Assembly (NCBI RefSeq): GCF_900167975.1
Contig: NZ_FUZU01000001.1
Coordinates: 1,026,580-1,090,579, forward strand
DNA from: Ohtaekwangia koreensis
GTDB taxonomy: Bacteria > Bacteroidota > Bacteroidia > Cytophagales > Cyclobacteriaceae
Direction: 5' to 3'
Length of the DNA: 64,000 nt
The translations under genes and the position numbers were made by a program. Positions 35,355 through 46,300 of the stretch are shown one piece after another; position 1 is the stretch's first letter, and every line of letters begins with the position of its first letter. The notes under the pieces are model-generated. The model made no database searches. It was not told the DNA's origin and saw only the letters and a program-made list of their open reading frames with translations.

Positions 35355-36566
35355 TTAAGGATAGAGAAGATATTTCTCTCTTTTCTTTTTATACTCCTCC
35401 AGTCCAGGTTTCCACGTCTCGCGAATCTGGTCTTCTGTGAGACCGTCTTTAATTTGTTGCTTCAGCACAGTTGTGCCTGCCAACGTATCAAAGTATGGTA
35501 CAAAGAATTTCTCCTTATCAGGATATGCTTTGTATAGCTTGATCACATAACTCAGGTCGATTCTTTTTACAATCGGTGCATTCCGGAGATCAAGTCCATA
35601 GCAAAGTTTATTTTCAAGAGGCGGTGTTGTTGACATGCCTGGTATACTGACTGGTGTAAATTGAAACGGCATGCCCTTGAGTTCAGGATTCCCTAATATC
35701 TGAAACGGTATCTGCGTTCCGCGGCCAACACTGATTACCGTTCCTTCAAATAAGCATATAGAAGGATATAGTCTGATCGCCTGGTCGTTCGGAAGATTCG
35801 GAGACGGCCTTACGGGTAGTGAATAATCATCCGTGTGCTTCCAGTTTTTTAAGGGTATAATTTCTATTTCGCATTGGATATGGTTTGCAAGCCATCCTTC
35901 GCCGTTAATCATTTTTGCCAACTCACCAACGGTTAGTCCATGCGTGATCGGTATGGCGTGCATTGCTACCAATGATTTGAGCGGATATAAATTGATTGGA
36001 CCATCTATATATGCGTTAGGATTCGGGCGATCGAGGATGATCATTTTCTTCTTTTGTTCCGCACAGGCTTCCATCATATAATGCATGGTGCTGATATAGG
36101 TATAGAACCTCGTGCCTACATCCTGGATGTCGAATACGACTATATCTACATCACTGAGTTGTTCCGGTGTAGGTTTATAGTTCTTTCCATAGAGTGAAAC
36201 TACACGTAAGCCGGTTTTACTGTCAGCAGCATCCTTCACGTATTCACCATCCGCAGCCGCTCCGCGAAAACCGTGCTCAGGACCAAAGATCTTTACCAGG
36301 TTTACACCCAGACTTTTCAAAGTATCTGCCAGATGTGTTTTACCCACGATGGAAGTTTGATTTACCACAAGCGCAACACGGCTACGCTGAAGTTTGCTGA
36401 GTAGTATATCAAGTTGTTCGGCACCTAAAACAAGTTTTGGTGCTGCCTTAGTCTCCGGTGGTGGCTGTTGCGTAACAGGCTCTTGCGCTGGTGGAGTAGT
36501 GATAGTCTTTGGACTGCGGCATGCAAAGCCGATCAACAAGAAGAGGAATACTATTTTTACTTTCAT
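35355..36566 (-). CDS. NamZ-like exo-beta-N-acetylmuramidase lipoprotein (DUF1343)
   Basis: A 403-residue lipoprotein with lipobox IGFAC (Cys16) and a Pro/Thr-rich linker (17-42). The rest is a DUF1343 domain, the family of NamZ (GH171), which removes terminal MurNAc from peptidoglycan fragments: NQTSIVGKTHLADTL, KIFGPEHGFRGAAADGE, IVVFDIQDVGTRFYTYISTM (20-residue core near 140-160) and LDRPNPN are characteristic. An envelope-bound muramidase here would serve wall turnover or scavenging. It lies upstream of nth on the same strand and is divergent from the LolC/E-like permease. Confidence 0.88.
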   Translation of the reverse strand: MKVKIVFLFLLIGFACRSPKTITTPPAQEPVTQQPPPETKAAPKLVLGAEQLDILLSKLQRSRVALVVNQTSIVGKTHLADTLKSLGVNLVKIFGPEHGFRGAAADGEYVKDAADSKTGLRVVSLYGKNYKPTPEQLSDVDIVVFDIQDVGTRFYTYISTMHYMMEACAEQKKKMIILDRPNPNAYIDGPINLYPLKSLVAMHAIPITHGLTVGELAKMINGEGWLANHIQCEIEIIPLKNWKHTDDYSLPVRPSPNLPNDQAIRLYPSICLFEGTVISVGRGTQIPFQILGNPELKGMPFQFTPVSIPGMSTTPPLENKLCYGLDLRNAPIVKRIDLSYVIKLYKAYPDKEKFFVPYFDTLAGTTVLKQQIKDGLTEDQIRETWKPGLEEYKKKREKYLLYP

Positions 36567-36675
36567 ACGAGTTGTTGCATGATCGAATCAGGGATTCATA
36601 AAGTGCATTTGATTATGGGCTTTTCAAATCCTATTTTGCATCGAATCATTGCGCTGAAAAGTTAGTAAGAAGAAC

Positions 36676-37896
36676 TTGAACCTTTCGTATTTCATATCCA
36701 AAAGAATAAGCCGCGAACAAAAACAAGGCTTCTCATCTACCATCCACAAGATTGCTATCTTCAGTATTGGTATTGGGTTGGGTGCTGCTATTGTTTCATT
36801 CCTGATCATGAAAGGTTTTCAGGAGACTGTAAAGAACAAGATCTATAGTTTCAGTGGCCACCTCGTTGTGACACGGTTCACAATGAATAACTCAACGGAC
36901 GAGCAGCCGATGAAGTATGGCATTGATGTATATAAGCATCCTGATAAATATCCGAATGTGCGTCATGTGCAGGAGTTCTCACACAAAGCCGGTCTTGTAA
37001 AAACGGATACTGAAGTGTTGGGAGTTGTGATGAAAGGTGTTGGTAAAAGCTTTGATGTTAAATCTTTCGAGGAAAATTTACTGGAAGGTAAGTTTATACA
37101 GTTTCAGGATTCGGGTTATGCGAATCAGGTTGTGATCAGCAAGATTATTTCCGACAAGCTCAACATCAAGACTGGAGATAATATCATCGTACATTTTTTT
37201 CAGAACCCGCCACGGTTCAGGAAGTTGAAAGTTACCGGTATCTATGAAACGAATCTCTCCGAGTATTTTGATAGCAAAGTAATTATAGGAGATATACGTT
37301 TGATTCAACGACTGAATGATTGGTCTGATAGCCTGGCAGGAGGTCTGGAAATTTTCACGAAAGACGTTGACCGTATCGATGATGCAGGGATGGCTATTGG
37401 TCAGGCCATGGATTTTGATTTAAACATTGAGCGTGTAAGCGATCGCTATCAACAAGTATTTGAGTGGCTGAATCTTTTAAGCAGACAGGTAAACATTCTG
37501 CTTGGCATTATACTTACCGTGGTTTGCGTGAATATGATTTCCATCGTGTTAATCCTGGTGATGGAGCGAACACAGATGATCGGAATGTTAAAAGCGTTGG
37601 GTGGAGGTGATAAACTGATCCGTTCAATTTTCGTATACCAGGGTATAAGCCTGATTCTGAAAGGACTAATGCTTGGCAATGCGATTGGTCTTGGGCTTTG
37701 TTATCTGCAATATCAGTTCAAATTTATTAAATTGAATCCACACGATTATTACATGAGCGTTGTGCCCATTAGCTGGCATTGGGAAATCGTAGGGCTGTTA
37801 AACCTCACCACGTTTTTAGTCGTTACAGTGGTGTTATTAGTACCAACCATGGTTATTACGCGTGTTAGTCCTATAAAGGCTATTCGTTTTGACTAA
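36676..37896 (+). CDS. LolC/LolE-like lipoprotein-releasing permease
   Basis: A 406-residue FtsX-family permease with one N-terminal membrane segment (about 28-50), a periplasmic domain, and three C-terminal segments (about 272-300, 318-345, 370-395). The opening NLSYFISKRISREQKQGFSSTIHKIAI is typical of Bacteroidota LolC/LolE-type proteins, and ERTQMIGMLKALGGGDKLI is the coupling motif. It starts with TTG at 36676, since there is no in-frame ATG before this conserved N-terminus. The ATPase partner LolD is not nearby. It would release lipoproteins from the inner membrane for outer-membrane sorting. Confidence 0.87.
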   Translation: MNLSYFISKRISREQKQGFSSTIHKIAIFSIGIGLGAAIVSFLIMKGFQETVKNKIYSFSGHLVVTRFTMNNSTDEQPMKYGIDVYKHPDKYPNVRHVQEFSHKAGLVKTDTEVLGVVMKGVGKSFDVKSFEENLLEGKFIQFQDSGYANQVVISKIISDKLNIKTGDNIIVHFFQNPPRFRKLKVTGIYETNLSEYFDSKVIIGDIRLIQRLNDWSDSLAGGLEIFTKDVDRIDDAGMAIGQAMDFDLNIERVSDRYQQVFEWLNLLSRQVNILLGIILTVVCVNMISIVLILVMERTQMIGMLKALGGGDKLIRSIFVYQGISLILKGLMLGNAIGLGLCYLQYQFKFIKLNPHDYYMSVVPISWHWEIVGLLNLTTFLVVTVVLLVPTMVITRVSPIKAIRFD

Positions 37897-37939
37897 TGTT
37901 AATCAATGTTAATAATCGTTTAAACTTCAAATAATTTTC

Positions 37940-37947
37940 TACTTTTG
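37940..37947 (+). promoter_or_regulatory. Candidate promoter -7 element
   Basis: TACTTTTG matches the Bacteroidota -7 consensus TAnnTTTG, 42 bases before the ATG of the gene at 37990. No clear -33 TTTG is visible, so support is partial. Confidence 0.4.
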
Positions 37948-37989
37948 TTAAAGTAAGGAGCCCACCTTATACAGAAATGTTTTAATGTC

Positions 37990-38547
37990 ATGCAATTAAA
38001 ATTCAAAAATCCTGTCAGGCCTGACCTGACTTCAACAATCCAGAAACGAAACCGCAGGCTTCAGGCATTTTTTAATGCTAAAAACCTCGATGTGCGGTTG
38101 CACGGCGATGCCCAAAATCCGCTCATGGTATTGTGCGGATGTGTTGGCCTGTCTGCTTATGTTCACAACTTCGACCTGCGTATGTTGGATAAGCCCAACC
38201 AAGGTGAAGTGATGCGAATTTTTAAGCTGACGGAAATTGTACAAGGTACACGTGAAGAAGTTGTAGAGTGGTTGCAGAAGTATCCGCAAATGCCACTGTA
38301 TCGCATTCAACACGCAAACAGCAAGTTGTTTTTATGTGGTTTTAACTTTGTTGATCGTGAGCAGAAACTCGGTCGTTATCCTGTTTTTGCAAGAGAAGAT
38401 TATCACATCTACAAACAACGTGAAGCTGCGGAAGACATTCTCAACATGTTAAAAGAAGATGGCTATGAAGCCGAAATCACTGAGCCGGATTTGGAGTTGG
38501 TGAAGTCGCACGTAGGCCCAATCACTTTTGTGGGTTTAGAAGAATAA
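37990..38547 (+). CDS. Conserved-type hypothetical protein (185 aa)
   Basis: A 185-residue soluble protein without signal peptide. I do not recognise a family. Visible features: a basic N-terminus (TIQKRNRRLQAFF), a beta-rich middle (LMVLCGCVGLSAYVHNFDL), a segment EVMRIFKLTEIVQGTREEVVEWLQKYP and an SPOR-like helix near the C-terminus (REAAEDILNMLKEDGYEAEITEPD). It has its own TACTTTTG promoter element and a terminator directly downstream, so it is a single-gene unit. Confidence 0.7.
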   Translation: MQLKFKNPVRPDLTSTIQKRNRRLQAFFNAKNLDVRLHGDAQNPLMVLCGCVGLSAYVHNFDLRMLDKPNQGEVMRIFKLTEIVQGTREEVVEWLQKYPQMPLYRIQHANSKLFLCGFNFVDREQKLGRYPVFAREDYHIYKQREAAEDILNMLKEDGYEAEITEPDLELVKSHVGPITFVGLEE

Positions 38548-38567
38548 CTTCAGCAAAAGAGTTTGAC

Positions 38568-38603
38568 AAAGTGGTTGATTCGGAAATGGATCAACCATTT
38601 TTT
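38568..38603. terminator. Terminator between convergent genes
   Basis: A 12-bp stem with one G-T pair (38568-38579 with 38590-38601, 10-base loop) and six T at 38598-38603. It overlaps the stop of the glycosyltransferase on the other strand by two bases. Confidence 0.75.
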
Positions 38604-39354
38604 ATGACTGGGCAGGTATATATTTCTTAAACCAGCTTTGGATGGTCATCTGCAAAACTCCAAAGAAAGCTTCTTTAAATATACCGGGCGACATTTTGGA
38701 TTCGCCGCGTGTTCGATCTGTAAAAATGATAGGCACCTCTTTTAAGGTAAAGCCAAATTTCCAGGCTATAAATTTCATTTCAATCTGGAAAGCATAGCCT
38801 ACAAACTTGATCTGATCCAGCGCTATGGTTTCTAATACTTTTCGGCTATAGCATACAAAGCCTGCTGTTGTATCATGCACCGGTATACTGGTGATGAGGC
38901 GAACGTAGCTGCTGGCAAAGTAGGAGAGAAGCACGCGGCCCATAGGCCAGTTTACTACATTTACACCTGTAGCATAGCGCGAGCCTATTGAAACATCACT
39001 TCCAAATTCTGCACATGAAAGATATAGGTGTACCAGATCTTTCGGATCGTGTGAAAAGTCTGCGTCCATCTCCAGGATGTAATCGTAACCCTTCTCTAAA
39101 GCAAACTTAAACCCGGTGATATAGGCAGTACCCAAGCCAAGTTTACCGGGCCGTTTTAAGAGATGAAGTTTTTTATTTCCCGGAGTATTATAGTCTTCTT
39201 GTAACTCTTCAACGATCTGAGCTGTTCCATCCGGAGAATTATCGTCAACGATCAGGATGTGAAATTCTTTTGGCAGACTGAAAACCGTATCGATGATCGA
39301 ACGAATGTTCTCCCGTTCCTTATAGGTAGGAATTATGACGATAGCATTACTCAC
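38602..39354 (-). CDS. Polyprenol-phosphate mannosyltransferase-like GT2 enzyme
   Basis: A 250-residue family-2 glycosyltransferase of the dolichol-phosphate mannose synthase (DPM1) type. IIPTYKERENI (about 6-16), VDDNSPDGTAQ, the GLGTAYITGF segment and the metal-binding EMDADFSHDP (about 94-103) are present. It lacks the C-terminal membrane segments of some homologues and would act on the cytoplasmic membrane face, transferring a sugar to a lipid phosphate carrier for later use by envelope glycosyltransferases. Donor sugar is not proven. It starts with GTG at 39354. Confidence 0.87.
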   Translation of the reverse strand: MSNAIVIIPTYKERENIRSIIDTVFSLPKEFHILIVDDNSPDGTAQIVEELQEDYNTPGNKKLHLLKRPGKLGLGTAYITGFKFALEKGYDYILEMDADFSHDPKDLVHLYLSCAEFGSDVSIGSRYATGVNVVNWPMGRVLLSYFASSYVRLITSIPVHDTTAGFVCYSRKVLETIALDQIKFVGYAFQIEMKFIAWKFGFTLKEVPIIFTDRTRGESKMSPGIFKEAFFGVLQMTIQSWFKKYIPAQS

Positions 39355-39451
39355 GGTTTTCCTTTGGTTACTGGCAAATCTATAAAAACTAAAAATCTAA
39401 ACAATCGATTTTCGAATTAGTGTAAGCGCAAACACTCAATTTTTAAGAAAT

Positions 39452-39483
39452 AAAAAACCCTGACGTTCAAGTCAGGGTTTTTT
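39452..39483 (-). terminator. Terminator of the sdh operon
   Basis: A perfect 13-bp stem (39452-39464 with 39471-39483, loop GTTCAA) lies 26 bases after the sdhB stop, with A/T tracts on both sides so that a T run follows in the minus direction. Confidence 0.85.
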
Positions 39484-39508
39484 ATTTATCCAATTCAATT
39501 ATTGCGGT

Positions 39509-40279
39509 TTAATCTCCTCCGCCTTTTGATACAATTTCATAAGAGCTCAGGGAAGCAGCGAAATACTCACGGTTCATTCGCGCAATGTTTGTGAGGCTGA
39601 TGCCTTTCGGACATTCAGCTTCGCAAGCACCTGTATTGGTACATGCTCCAAAGCCTTCGGAGTCCATTTGAGCTACCATTCTTTCTACACGCTCTTTACG
39701 CTCAGGTTTACCTTGTGGCAACAAGGCTAGTTGAGAAACTTTAGCACTCACGAATAACATGGCTGAAGCATTTTTGCAGGCTGCAACACACGCACCACAA
39801 CCAATACAAGCCGCGGCATCCATAGCTTCATCTGCTACTTTTTTAGGAATTGGTATTTCGTTACCATCGGGTACACCACCGGTGTTAACCGATACATAAC
39901 CTCCGGATTGTTGTATGCGATCAAACGCTGCACGATCTACTACGAGATCGCGGATCACTGGAAAAGCTTTCGCTCTCCAAGGTTCAATCACAATGCTATC
40001 GCCATCCTGGAACGAGCGCATGTGTAGCTGACACGTTGTAGTTTGTTGAGGACCATGTGGTCGTCCGTTGATATATAGGCTGCAAGCGCCACATATACCT
40101 TCACGACAATCATGATCGAATGCTACTGATTCTTCTCCTTTGCTGATGAGATCGCCATTCAATACATCAAGCATTTCCAGAAACGACATGTCAGGAGAAA
40201 CATGATCTAACTGATATGTTTTAAAGGAGCCCTTTGTAGCGTTATTTTTTTGTCTCCAGATTTTGAGCGTAATCTTCAT
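39509..40279 (-). CDS. sdhB: Succinate dehydrogenase/fumarate reductase iron-sulfur subunit
   Basis: A 256-residue iron-sulfur subunit that passes electrons from FAD in SdhA to the quinone site in SdhC. The [2Fe-2S] ligands are in [16 protein letters not shown] (about 60-75) with a further Cys in TTCQLHM; the [4Fe-4S] and [3Fe-4S] ligands are in [12 protein letters not shown] (about 157-168) and [14 protein letters not shown]. It begins one base after sdhA ends, so the operon is tightly coupled, and it is followed by a strong terminator. Confidence 0.95.
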   Translation of the reverse strand: MKITLKIWRQKNNATKGSFKTYQLDHVSPDMSFLEMLDVLNGDLISKGEESVAFDHDCREGICGACSLYINGRPHGPQQTTTCQLHMRSFQDGDSIVIEPWRAKAFPVIRDLVVDRAAFDRIQQSGGYVSVNTGGVPDGNEIPIPKKVADEAMDAAACIGCGACVAACKNASAMLFVSAKVSQLALLPQGKPERKERVERMVAQMDSEGFGACTNTGACEAECPKGISLTNIARMNREYFAASLSSYEIVSKGGGD

Positions 40280-40280
40280 A

Positions 40281-42203
40281 TTACTTGTAACTCCGTTGAG
40301 TCAGTTTAACATTTTCGAACTTCAACTCTTCTTTATGCAGTACTTCAGGTTGGCCTTCTCCTTTATACTCCCATGCTGATACATAAGCAAATTCATCGTC
40401 TTTGCGTTGTGCTTCTCCATCCGGAGTTTGTGATTCTTCACGGAAGTGGCCACCACATGATTCACCACGGTTCAAAGCATCGTCTACCATCAATTCACCA
40501 AGCTCGATAAAATCTGCTACACGAAGAGCTTTTTCTAACTCCTGGTTTAATTCATCTGAACCTCCCAGTACATTTACATTTTCCCAGAACTCTGCTTTCA
40601 AAGCCTGGATTTTTCCTTTCGCTATTTTCAAACCTTCTGCATTGCGCGACATGCCGCAATACTCCCACATGATATGACCAAGATCACGATGCAGGTGATC
40701 AACTGTTTTCTTGCCTTTTATACTCAGCAGTTTGTTGATGGTACTGGTAGCTTTATCAATGGCTTCTTTAAATTCAGGACGATCGGTACTGATTTTTGCA
40801 GATGATGTACCTGCGAGGTAATCACCTATAGTATATGGAATCACGAAGTATCCATCGGCAAGACCTTGCATCAAGGCACTCGCGCCAAGACGGTTCGCAC
40901 CATGATCCGAGAAGTTTGCTTCGCCCAATGCATATAGACCAGGAACAGAGGTCATCAAATTATAGTCAACCCAAAGGCCACCCATAGTATAGTGAACCGC
41001 AGGGTATATCATCATCGGTACTTCGTAAGGATTATCGCCTGTGATCTGCTTGTACATATCGAACAGGTTACCATACTTCGCTTCAATTGTTTTTCTTCCG
41101 TCACGCTTGATAGCATCCGCGAAGTCAAGGAATACAGCAAGTCCTGTAGGGCCTACACCTCTTCCTTCATCACACATATACTTTGCATTGCGTGATGCCA
41201 CATCGCGTGGTACAAGGTTACCAAAAGAGGGATATTTACGTTCGAGGAAATAATCTCTGTCTGCTTCCGGAATGCTCGCTGCATCTTTAGCCTTAAGTCC
41301 TGGCTTGGCAACTTTAGGCACCCACACTCTACCATCGTTACGCAATGACTCAGACATCAACGTAAGTTTAGACTGATGGTCACCGGATACAGGAATACAT
41401 GTAGGGTGAATTTGTGTATAGCAAGGGTTGCCAAACAAAGCACCTTTCTTGTGTGCTCTCCATGCAGCCGTTACGTTGGAACCTTTAGCATTTGTTGAAA
41501 GATAAAACACGTTACCATAGCCACCGGTACACAACAATACAGCGTGTGCACTATGCGCTTCAATTTTTCCGGTAACGAGATCGCGTACAACAATACCTTT
41601 TGCTTGTCCGTCAACCAGTACTACATCCAGCATCTCGGTGCGGGTATACATCTTTACTTTACCGTTCGAGATCTGGCGGTTAAGAGCAGAGTAAGCACCC
41701 AGCAAAAGTTGTTGTCCGGTTTGCCCGCGTGCATAGAATGTACGCGATACCTGTGCACCACCGAAAGAACGGTTTGCAAGAAGTCCGCCATATTCACGTG
41801 CGAACGGTACACCTTGTGCTACGCATTGGTCAATGATGTTTACACTGACTTCTGCAAGACGGTGAACATTACCTTCGCGTGCGCGGTAGTCACCACCTTT
41901 TATAGTATCGTAAAAAAGACGGTAAACACTATCACCGTCATTCTGATAATTCTTGGCGGCATTTATACCACCTTGTGCAGCTATACTATGCGCTCTGCGA
42001 GGGCTATCCTGGAAACAGAATGCTTTCACATTATAGCCAAGTTCGGCCAGCGATGCAGCAGCAGATGCTCCGGCAAGACCGGTACCTACTACAATCACAT
42101 CATACTTTCTTTTATTAGAAGGATTTACAAGCTTCAGATTGAACTTGTGTTTCGTCCACTTCTCAGCTAAAGGACCTTCCGGAATTTTGGAATCTAATTT
42201 CAT
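40281..42203 (-). CDS. sdhA: Succinate dehydrogenase/fumarate reductase flavoprotein subunit
   Basis: A 640-residue flavoprotein, the catalytic subunit that interconverts succinate and fumarate. The FAD-binding Rossmann motif [15 protein letters not shown] (about 37-51) and the covalent-FAD histidine in [17 protein letters not shown] (about 69-85) are clear, as are HPTCIP and the [16 protein letters not shown] segment. The length fits the menaquinone-linked class of this phylum (about 630-650). It lies between sdhC (36 bases upstream) and sdhB. Confidence 0.96.
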   Translation of the reverse strand: MKLDSKIPEGPLAEKWTKHKFNLKLVNPSNKRKYDVIVVGTGLAGASAAASLAELGYNVKAFCFQDSPRRAHSIAAQGGINAAKNYQNDGDSVYRLFYDTIKGGDYRAREGNVHRLAEVSVNIIDQCVAQGVPFAREYGGLLANRSFGGAQVSRTFYARGQTGQQLLLGAYSALNRQISNGKVKMYTRTEMLDVVLVDGQAKGIVVRDLVTGKIEAHSAHAVLLCTGGYGNVFYLSTNAKGSNVTAAWRAHKKGALFGNPCYTQIHPTCIPVSGDHQSKLTLMSESLRNDGRVWVPKVAKPGLKAKDAASIPEADRDYFLERKYPSFGNLVPRDVASRNAKYMCDEGRGVGPTGLAVFLDFADAIKRDGRKTIEAKYGNLFDMYKQITGDNPYEVPMMIYPAVHYTMGGLWVDYNLMTSVPGLYALGEANFSDHGANRLGASALMQGLADGYFVIPYTIGDYLAGTSSAKISTDRPEFKEAIDKATSTINKLLSIKGKKTVDHLHRDLGHIMWEYCGMSRNAEGLKIAKGKIQALKAEFWENVNVLGGSDELNQELEKALRVADFIELGELMVDDALNRGESCGGHFREESQTPDGEAQRKDDEFAYVSAWEYKGEGQPEVLHKEELKFENVKLTQRSYK

Positions 42204-42239
42204 ACGCTGTTTGCGCTTAATTTAATTCGTGATACTTGA

Positions 42240-42914
42240 TTAATGAAGATACATCCAGATCGGAATGAGTGCGAAGAGTGCGGGAACAATGATCGCGAAT
42301 GCTTTTCCGACAAAGCTAATAACAGGATTATACTTCAGATGGTTTACGCCAAGTGTTTGAAATGCACTCGCGAAGCCATGCCATAAGTGAAAGGCCAGCG
42401 CCACCATGCTAACCACATAGATAATAACCCACAACGGTTGTGTATAAGCGAAATCAACTGTGGCAAACAGATCTTTCACATCTTCGCCATCGTAATTTTT
42501 GGTTGGTATACCCCCCCAATGCATTTGATACCAGAAGCCTTGCAAGTGTATCACCAGGAAGATCAGGATCAACGTACCCAGTATACCCATGTTACGGGAA
42601 GTCCAGGGTGAAGAGTTTTTACTAACTGCATATCTTTCTACACCACGCGCTGCGTAGTTCTTTCGCGTAAGGAGTAATGCCCAGATAACGTGAAGGATAA
42701 TGCAGGCGTAGTTTACATAGGAAACCGTTTTAATCAACGGGTTCGAAGTCATGAACTTCGCGTAGACGTTAAAAGCGTGCCCCTCATCTTCCTTTAATAA
42801 TTGAAGATTTCCAATTAAGTGAATGACAAGAAAAAGAATAAGAAACAGACCTGTTAAGGCCATGAATAGTTTTCTGCCCAGTGTGCTGGTCAGAAGCTTG
42901 GTGAACCAATTCAT
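42240..42914 (-). CDS. sdhC: Succinate dehydrogenase cytochrome b subunit
   Basis: A 224-residue membrane anchor with five membrane segments, the single-subunit di-haem type that reduces menaquinone. Histidines that can ligate haem lie in FLVIHLIGN (about 29), IILHVIWA (about 72), LVIHLQGFW (about 122) and FHLWHGFASAF (about 177). The frame is open to 42953, but MNWFTKLLTSTLGRKLFMALTG from 42914 is the usual N-terminus, so that ATG is used. First gene of the sdhCAB operon. Confidence 0.93.
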   Translation of the reverse strand: MNWFTKLLTSTLGRKLFMALTGLFLILFLVIHLIGNLQLLKEDEGHAFNVYAKFMTSNPLIKTVSYVNYACIILHVIWALLLTRKNYAARGVERYAVSKNSSPWTSRNMGILGTLILIFLVIHLQGFWYQMHWGGIPTKNYDGEDVKDLFATVDFAYTQPLWVIIYVVSMVALAFHLWHGFASAFQTLGVNHLKYNPVISFVGKAFAIIVPALFALIPIWMYLH

Positions 42915-43023
42915 AATTGACTTTTCAGAATTTTTGCGAAAAATACTCTGCAAAGCCTATTTCACCAAGACTAACTATACTTTATAGAAATTCTAAATAG
43001 AAATTTTAGAGAGATGTGTTGAT

Positions 43024-43134
43024 CTAGAGAAGCAGTTCGAACATTAGAATTATTAACGCGATAACGACTACTGCCAACAGCAGAAACCATTCTTTGCGCA
43101 CAAACCGTCTTATAAGCTTCCATAAGCTATCCAT
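43024..43134 (-). CDS. Predicted single-TM microprotein (36 aa)
   Basis: An ATG at 43134 opens a 36-residue frame that ends at 43024. Residues 1-15 are amphipathic and basic (LWKLIRRFVRKEW) and residues 17-36 form one continuous hydrophobic segment ending in FELLL, an N-in single-span protein. It lies in the otherwise empty interval 42954-43382, 109 bases upstream of sdhC on the same strand, and could be part of the sdh transcript. No family is recognised; the regular topology rather than chance argues for a gene. Confidence 0.45.
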   Translation of the reverse strand: MDSLWKLIRRFVRKEWFLLLAVVVIALIILMFELLL

Positions 43135-43343
43135 AGGGATTCGATAAATATTCGCACCAAATAGCCAACAATCAGGCCCGAAAATTAGGTTGTTGATAAA
43201 CAAGTCGTTAAGCCTTTATTTAGAGGAATAAGCTTTTTAGATAGGGTTAAATTCAAGAAATCGATTTCCCAATACAGGATTTTTTAAGTAGAATATTCTT
43301 CACGGAAGAAACTTTTAGGAGCGAAAAAGTACTTCATAAAAAG

Positions 43344-43351
43344 TAATTTTG
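43344..43351 (+). promoter_or_regulatory. Candidate promoter -7 element for dnaE
   Basis: TAATTTTG fits TAnnTTTG and lies 31 bases before the dnaE ATG. No TTTG is visible at the expected -33 distance, so confidence is limited. Confidence 0.35.
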
Positions 43352-43382
43352 TGATTGAACGACCACTAACTCAGATCCGCTG

Positions 43383-46300
43383 ATGTATTTGATATTCGAT
43401 ACGGAGACCACAGGTATTCCGCATAATAAGACCGCGCCTATCACTGACCTCGACAACTGGCCCCGGCTGGTTCAGATCGCCTGGCAGCTGCATGATGGCA
43501 AAGGCAAACTCATTTCAAATCATAATTATATAGTAAAGCCTGACGGATTTAATATTCCCTATAAGGCTGAACAGATCCACGGAATCTCCACCAAACGAGC
43601 TATGGAGGAAGGCCAGGATTTATTTGCCGTACTGAGTACGTTCATTCAGGATTTATCGAAGACGTCTTTGTTGGTAGGACATAATATAGAATTTGATATC
43701 AACATTATAGGTGCTGAATTTATTCGTAAGAGCCTCGCACCAGAGCAATTTACAAACCTCGATAGAGTCGATACAGGTATATCTTCCACCGAGTTCTGTC
43801 AGATGACCGGAGGTATAGGAGGAAGACTAAAGATGCCGCGCCTGGTTGAGCTTCATGAAAAACTTTTCGGAAAAGGTTTTGGTGATGCGCACGATGCAGC
43901 ATACGATGTGGCGGCTACTGCGCGATGTTACTTCGGGTTGATCAAACAAAAAGTAGTAAAGCCTTTCGATGGTACATCAGTTGAAGATATAGTATATGAA
44001 GAGCCGAACCTCGATGCGGCTAACTTTGCAAAGAAGGAAAAGAGAAAAGATTCTACTTATACTCTGGGTGATGACAAGGCTGTTCTAATCGATAAGCCTT
44101 TCGTTCATTTACATGCTCACTCACAATACTCGGTACTGCAGGCAACACCGGATATTAAATCCATGGTGGCAAAAGCCAAAGCGTTGAACATGCCAGCGGT
44201 TGCTCTTACAGACATGGGCAACATGTACGGAGCGTTCAAGTTTGTGCGTGAAGCGTTGAGCCATGAATTAAAGCCGATTCTCGGTTGTGAATTTTATATA
44301 GCGGAAGAACGCAAGAAGTTAAAGTTTACAAAGGACAATCCTGATAAGCGCTATAACCAGCTGCTGATTGCCAAAAATAAAAATGGATACCATAACCTGG
44401 CCAAGTTAAGTTCATTGGGTTTTATAGAAGGGCTATATGGTATATATCCACGGATTGATAAAGCGCTGATCGAAGAGTATAAACAAGATCTTATAGCAGT
44501 TACTGGAAATCTTTCCAGTGAAATACCACATCTTATACTGAACGTAGGAGAGAAGCAGGCTGAGGAAGCTTTTAAATGGTGGCATAATCTGTTCGGTGAG
44601 GATTTTTATATAGAACTAAACCGACACGGTATACCGGAAGAAGATCACGTGAGCGAAGTGCTGTTACGCTTTGCAGAGAAATATAGCGTAAAGTATTTCG
44701 CAGCAAACGAATCATACTACCTGGATAAAGAAGAAGCCAACGCGCACGATGTTTTGTTGTGTATAAAAGAAGGCGAATTCAAATCTACGCCTATTGGTTA
44801 TGGACGTGGTCACCGGTATGGATTGTCCAATACAGAATACTATTTCAAATCGCAGGATGAAATGAAGTCGATCTTCAGGGATCTGCCTGACGCGATTGAA
44901 ACCATCAGCGAGATTCTTGATAAGATTGAAAGCTATAAACTCGATCGGAATGTACTGCTTCCGAAATTTGATATACCCAAAGAGTTCAACACTGAAGATG
45001 AATACCTGAAGCATCTCACGTATGAGGGCGCTCGGAAAAAATATACCGAGATCACCACAGAGATACAGGAGCGTCTTGATTTCGAATTGGAGACTATTCA
45101 GAAGACAGGTTACCCTGGATATTTCCTGATCGTGCAAGACTTCACTTCGAAGGCACGTGAGATGGGTGTATCCGTTGGCCCTGGTCGTGGTTCTGCAGCG
45201 GGATCTGCGGTAGCATATTGTATTGGTATCACCAACGTTGATCCGATCAAATACGATCTACTGTTCGAGCGTTTTCTGAATCCGGATCGTGTATCACTTC
45301 CCGATATTGATATTGACTTTGACGATGAAGGTCGTGATCGCGTATTAAAATATGTGATTGATAAATATGGCAAGAGCCAGGTAGCGCAGATCATCACGTA
45401 CGGTACGATGGCTGCTAAATCTTCCATACGCGATTGTGCGCGTGTGATGGAGTTGCCATTGGCAGATTCAAATTTGCTGGCGAAGATGATTCCTGAAAAG
45501 CCGGGAACATCACTCGACTCTGCGTTTGAAGAAGTAAAAGAACTCGCCGATATAAAGAAAGGAACAGACTTGCGTGCAGATGTACTGCGGCAAGCTGTAG
45601 TATTGGAGGGTTCAGTTCGAAGTACAGGTACACATGCTTGTGGCGTAATTATTACTCCCGATGACCTGACGAAGTTCGTGCCAATGTCGGTAGCGAAAGA
45701 TTCCGATATGTTGGTGACGCAGTTCGATAACAGCGTGGTGGAAAGTGCAGGTCTTTTGAAGATGGACTTCCTGGGGCTGACTACATTATCGGTGATCAAC
45801 TCGGCTATCAAAAATGTAAAGAAGAGTAAAGGTATAGTGATCGATGTCGATACCATTCCACTGGATGATGTAAAGACCTATCAACTTTTTCAGCGGGGTG
45901 AAACAGCGGGAACGTTCCAGTTTGAAAGTGTGGGGATGCAGAAATATCTGCGTCAGCTAAAGCCCGATAAATTTGAAGATCTCATTGCAATGAACGCCTT
46001 GTATCGTCCGGGGCCAATGGAATATATACCTGCCTTCGTCAATCGTAAACATGGTCGTGAACCGATCAAGTACGATTTACCGGAGATGGAGGAATACCTG
46101 AAGGAGACATACGGTATCACCGTATACCAGGAGCAGGTGATGTTGCTCTCGCAGAAACTTGCCGGCTTTAGTAAAGGTGATGCCGATGTACTGCGGAAGG
46201 CGATGGGTAAAAAGCAGAAAGCGGTACTCGATAAGATGAAAGATAAATTCATCCAGGGGTGTGCTCAACGCGGTCATGGTAAAGAGATATGTGAAAAGAT

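Noticed and set aside
36676-37896. Start of the LolC/E-like gene at a later ATG
   Set aside because: The first in-frame ATG would remove the conserved N-terminal segment and the first membrane span; the TTG at 36676 fits the family.
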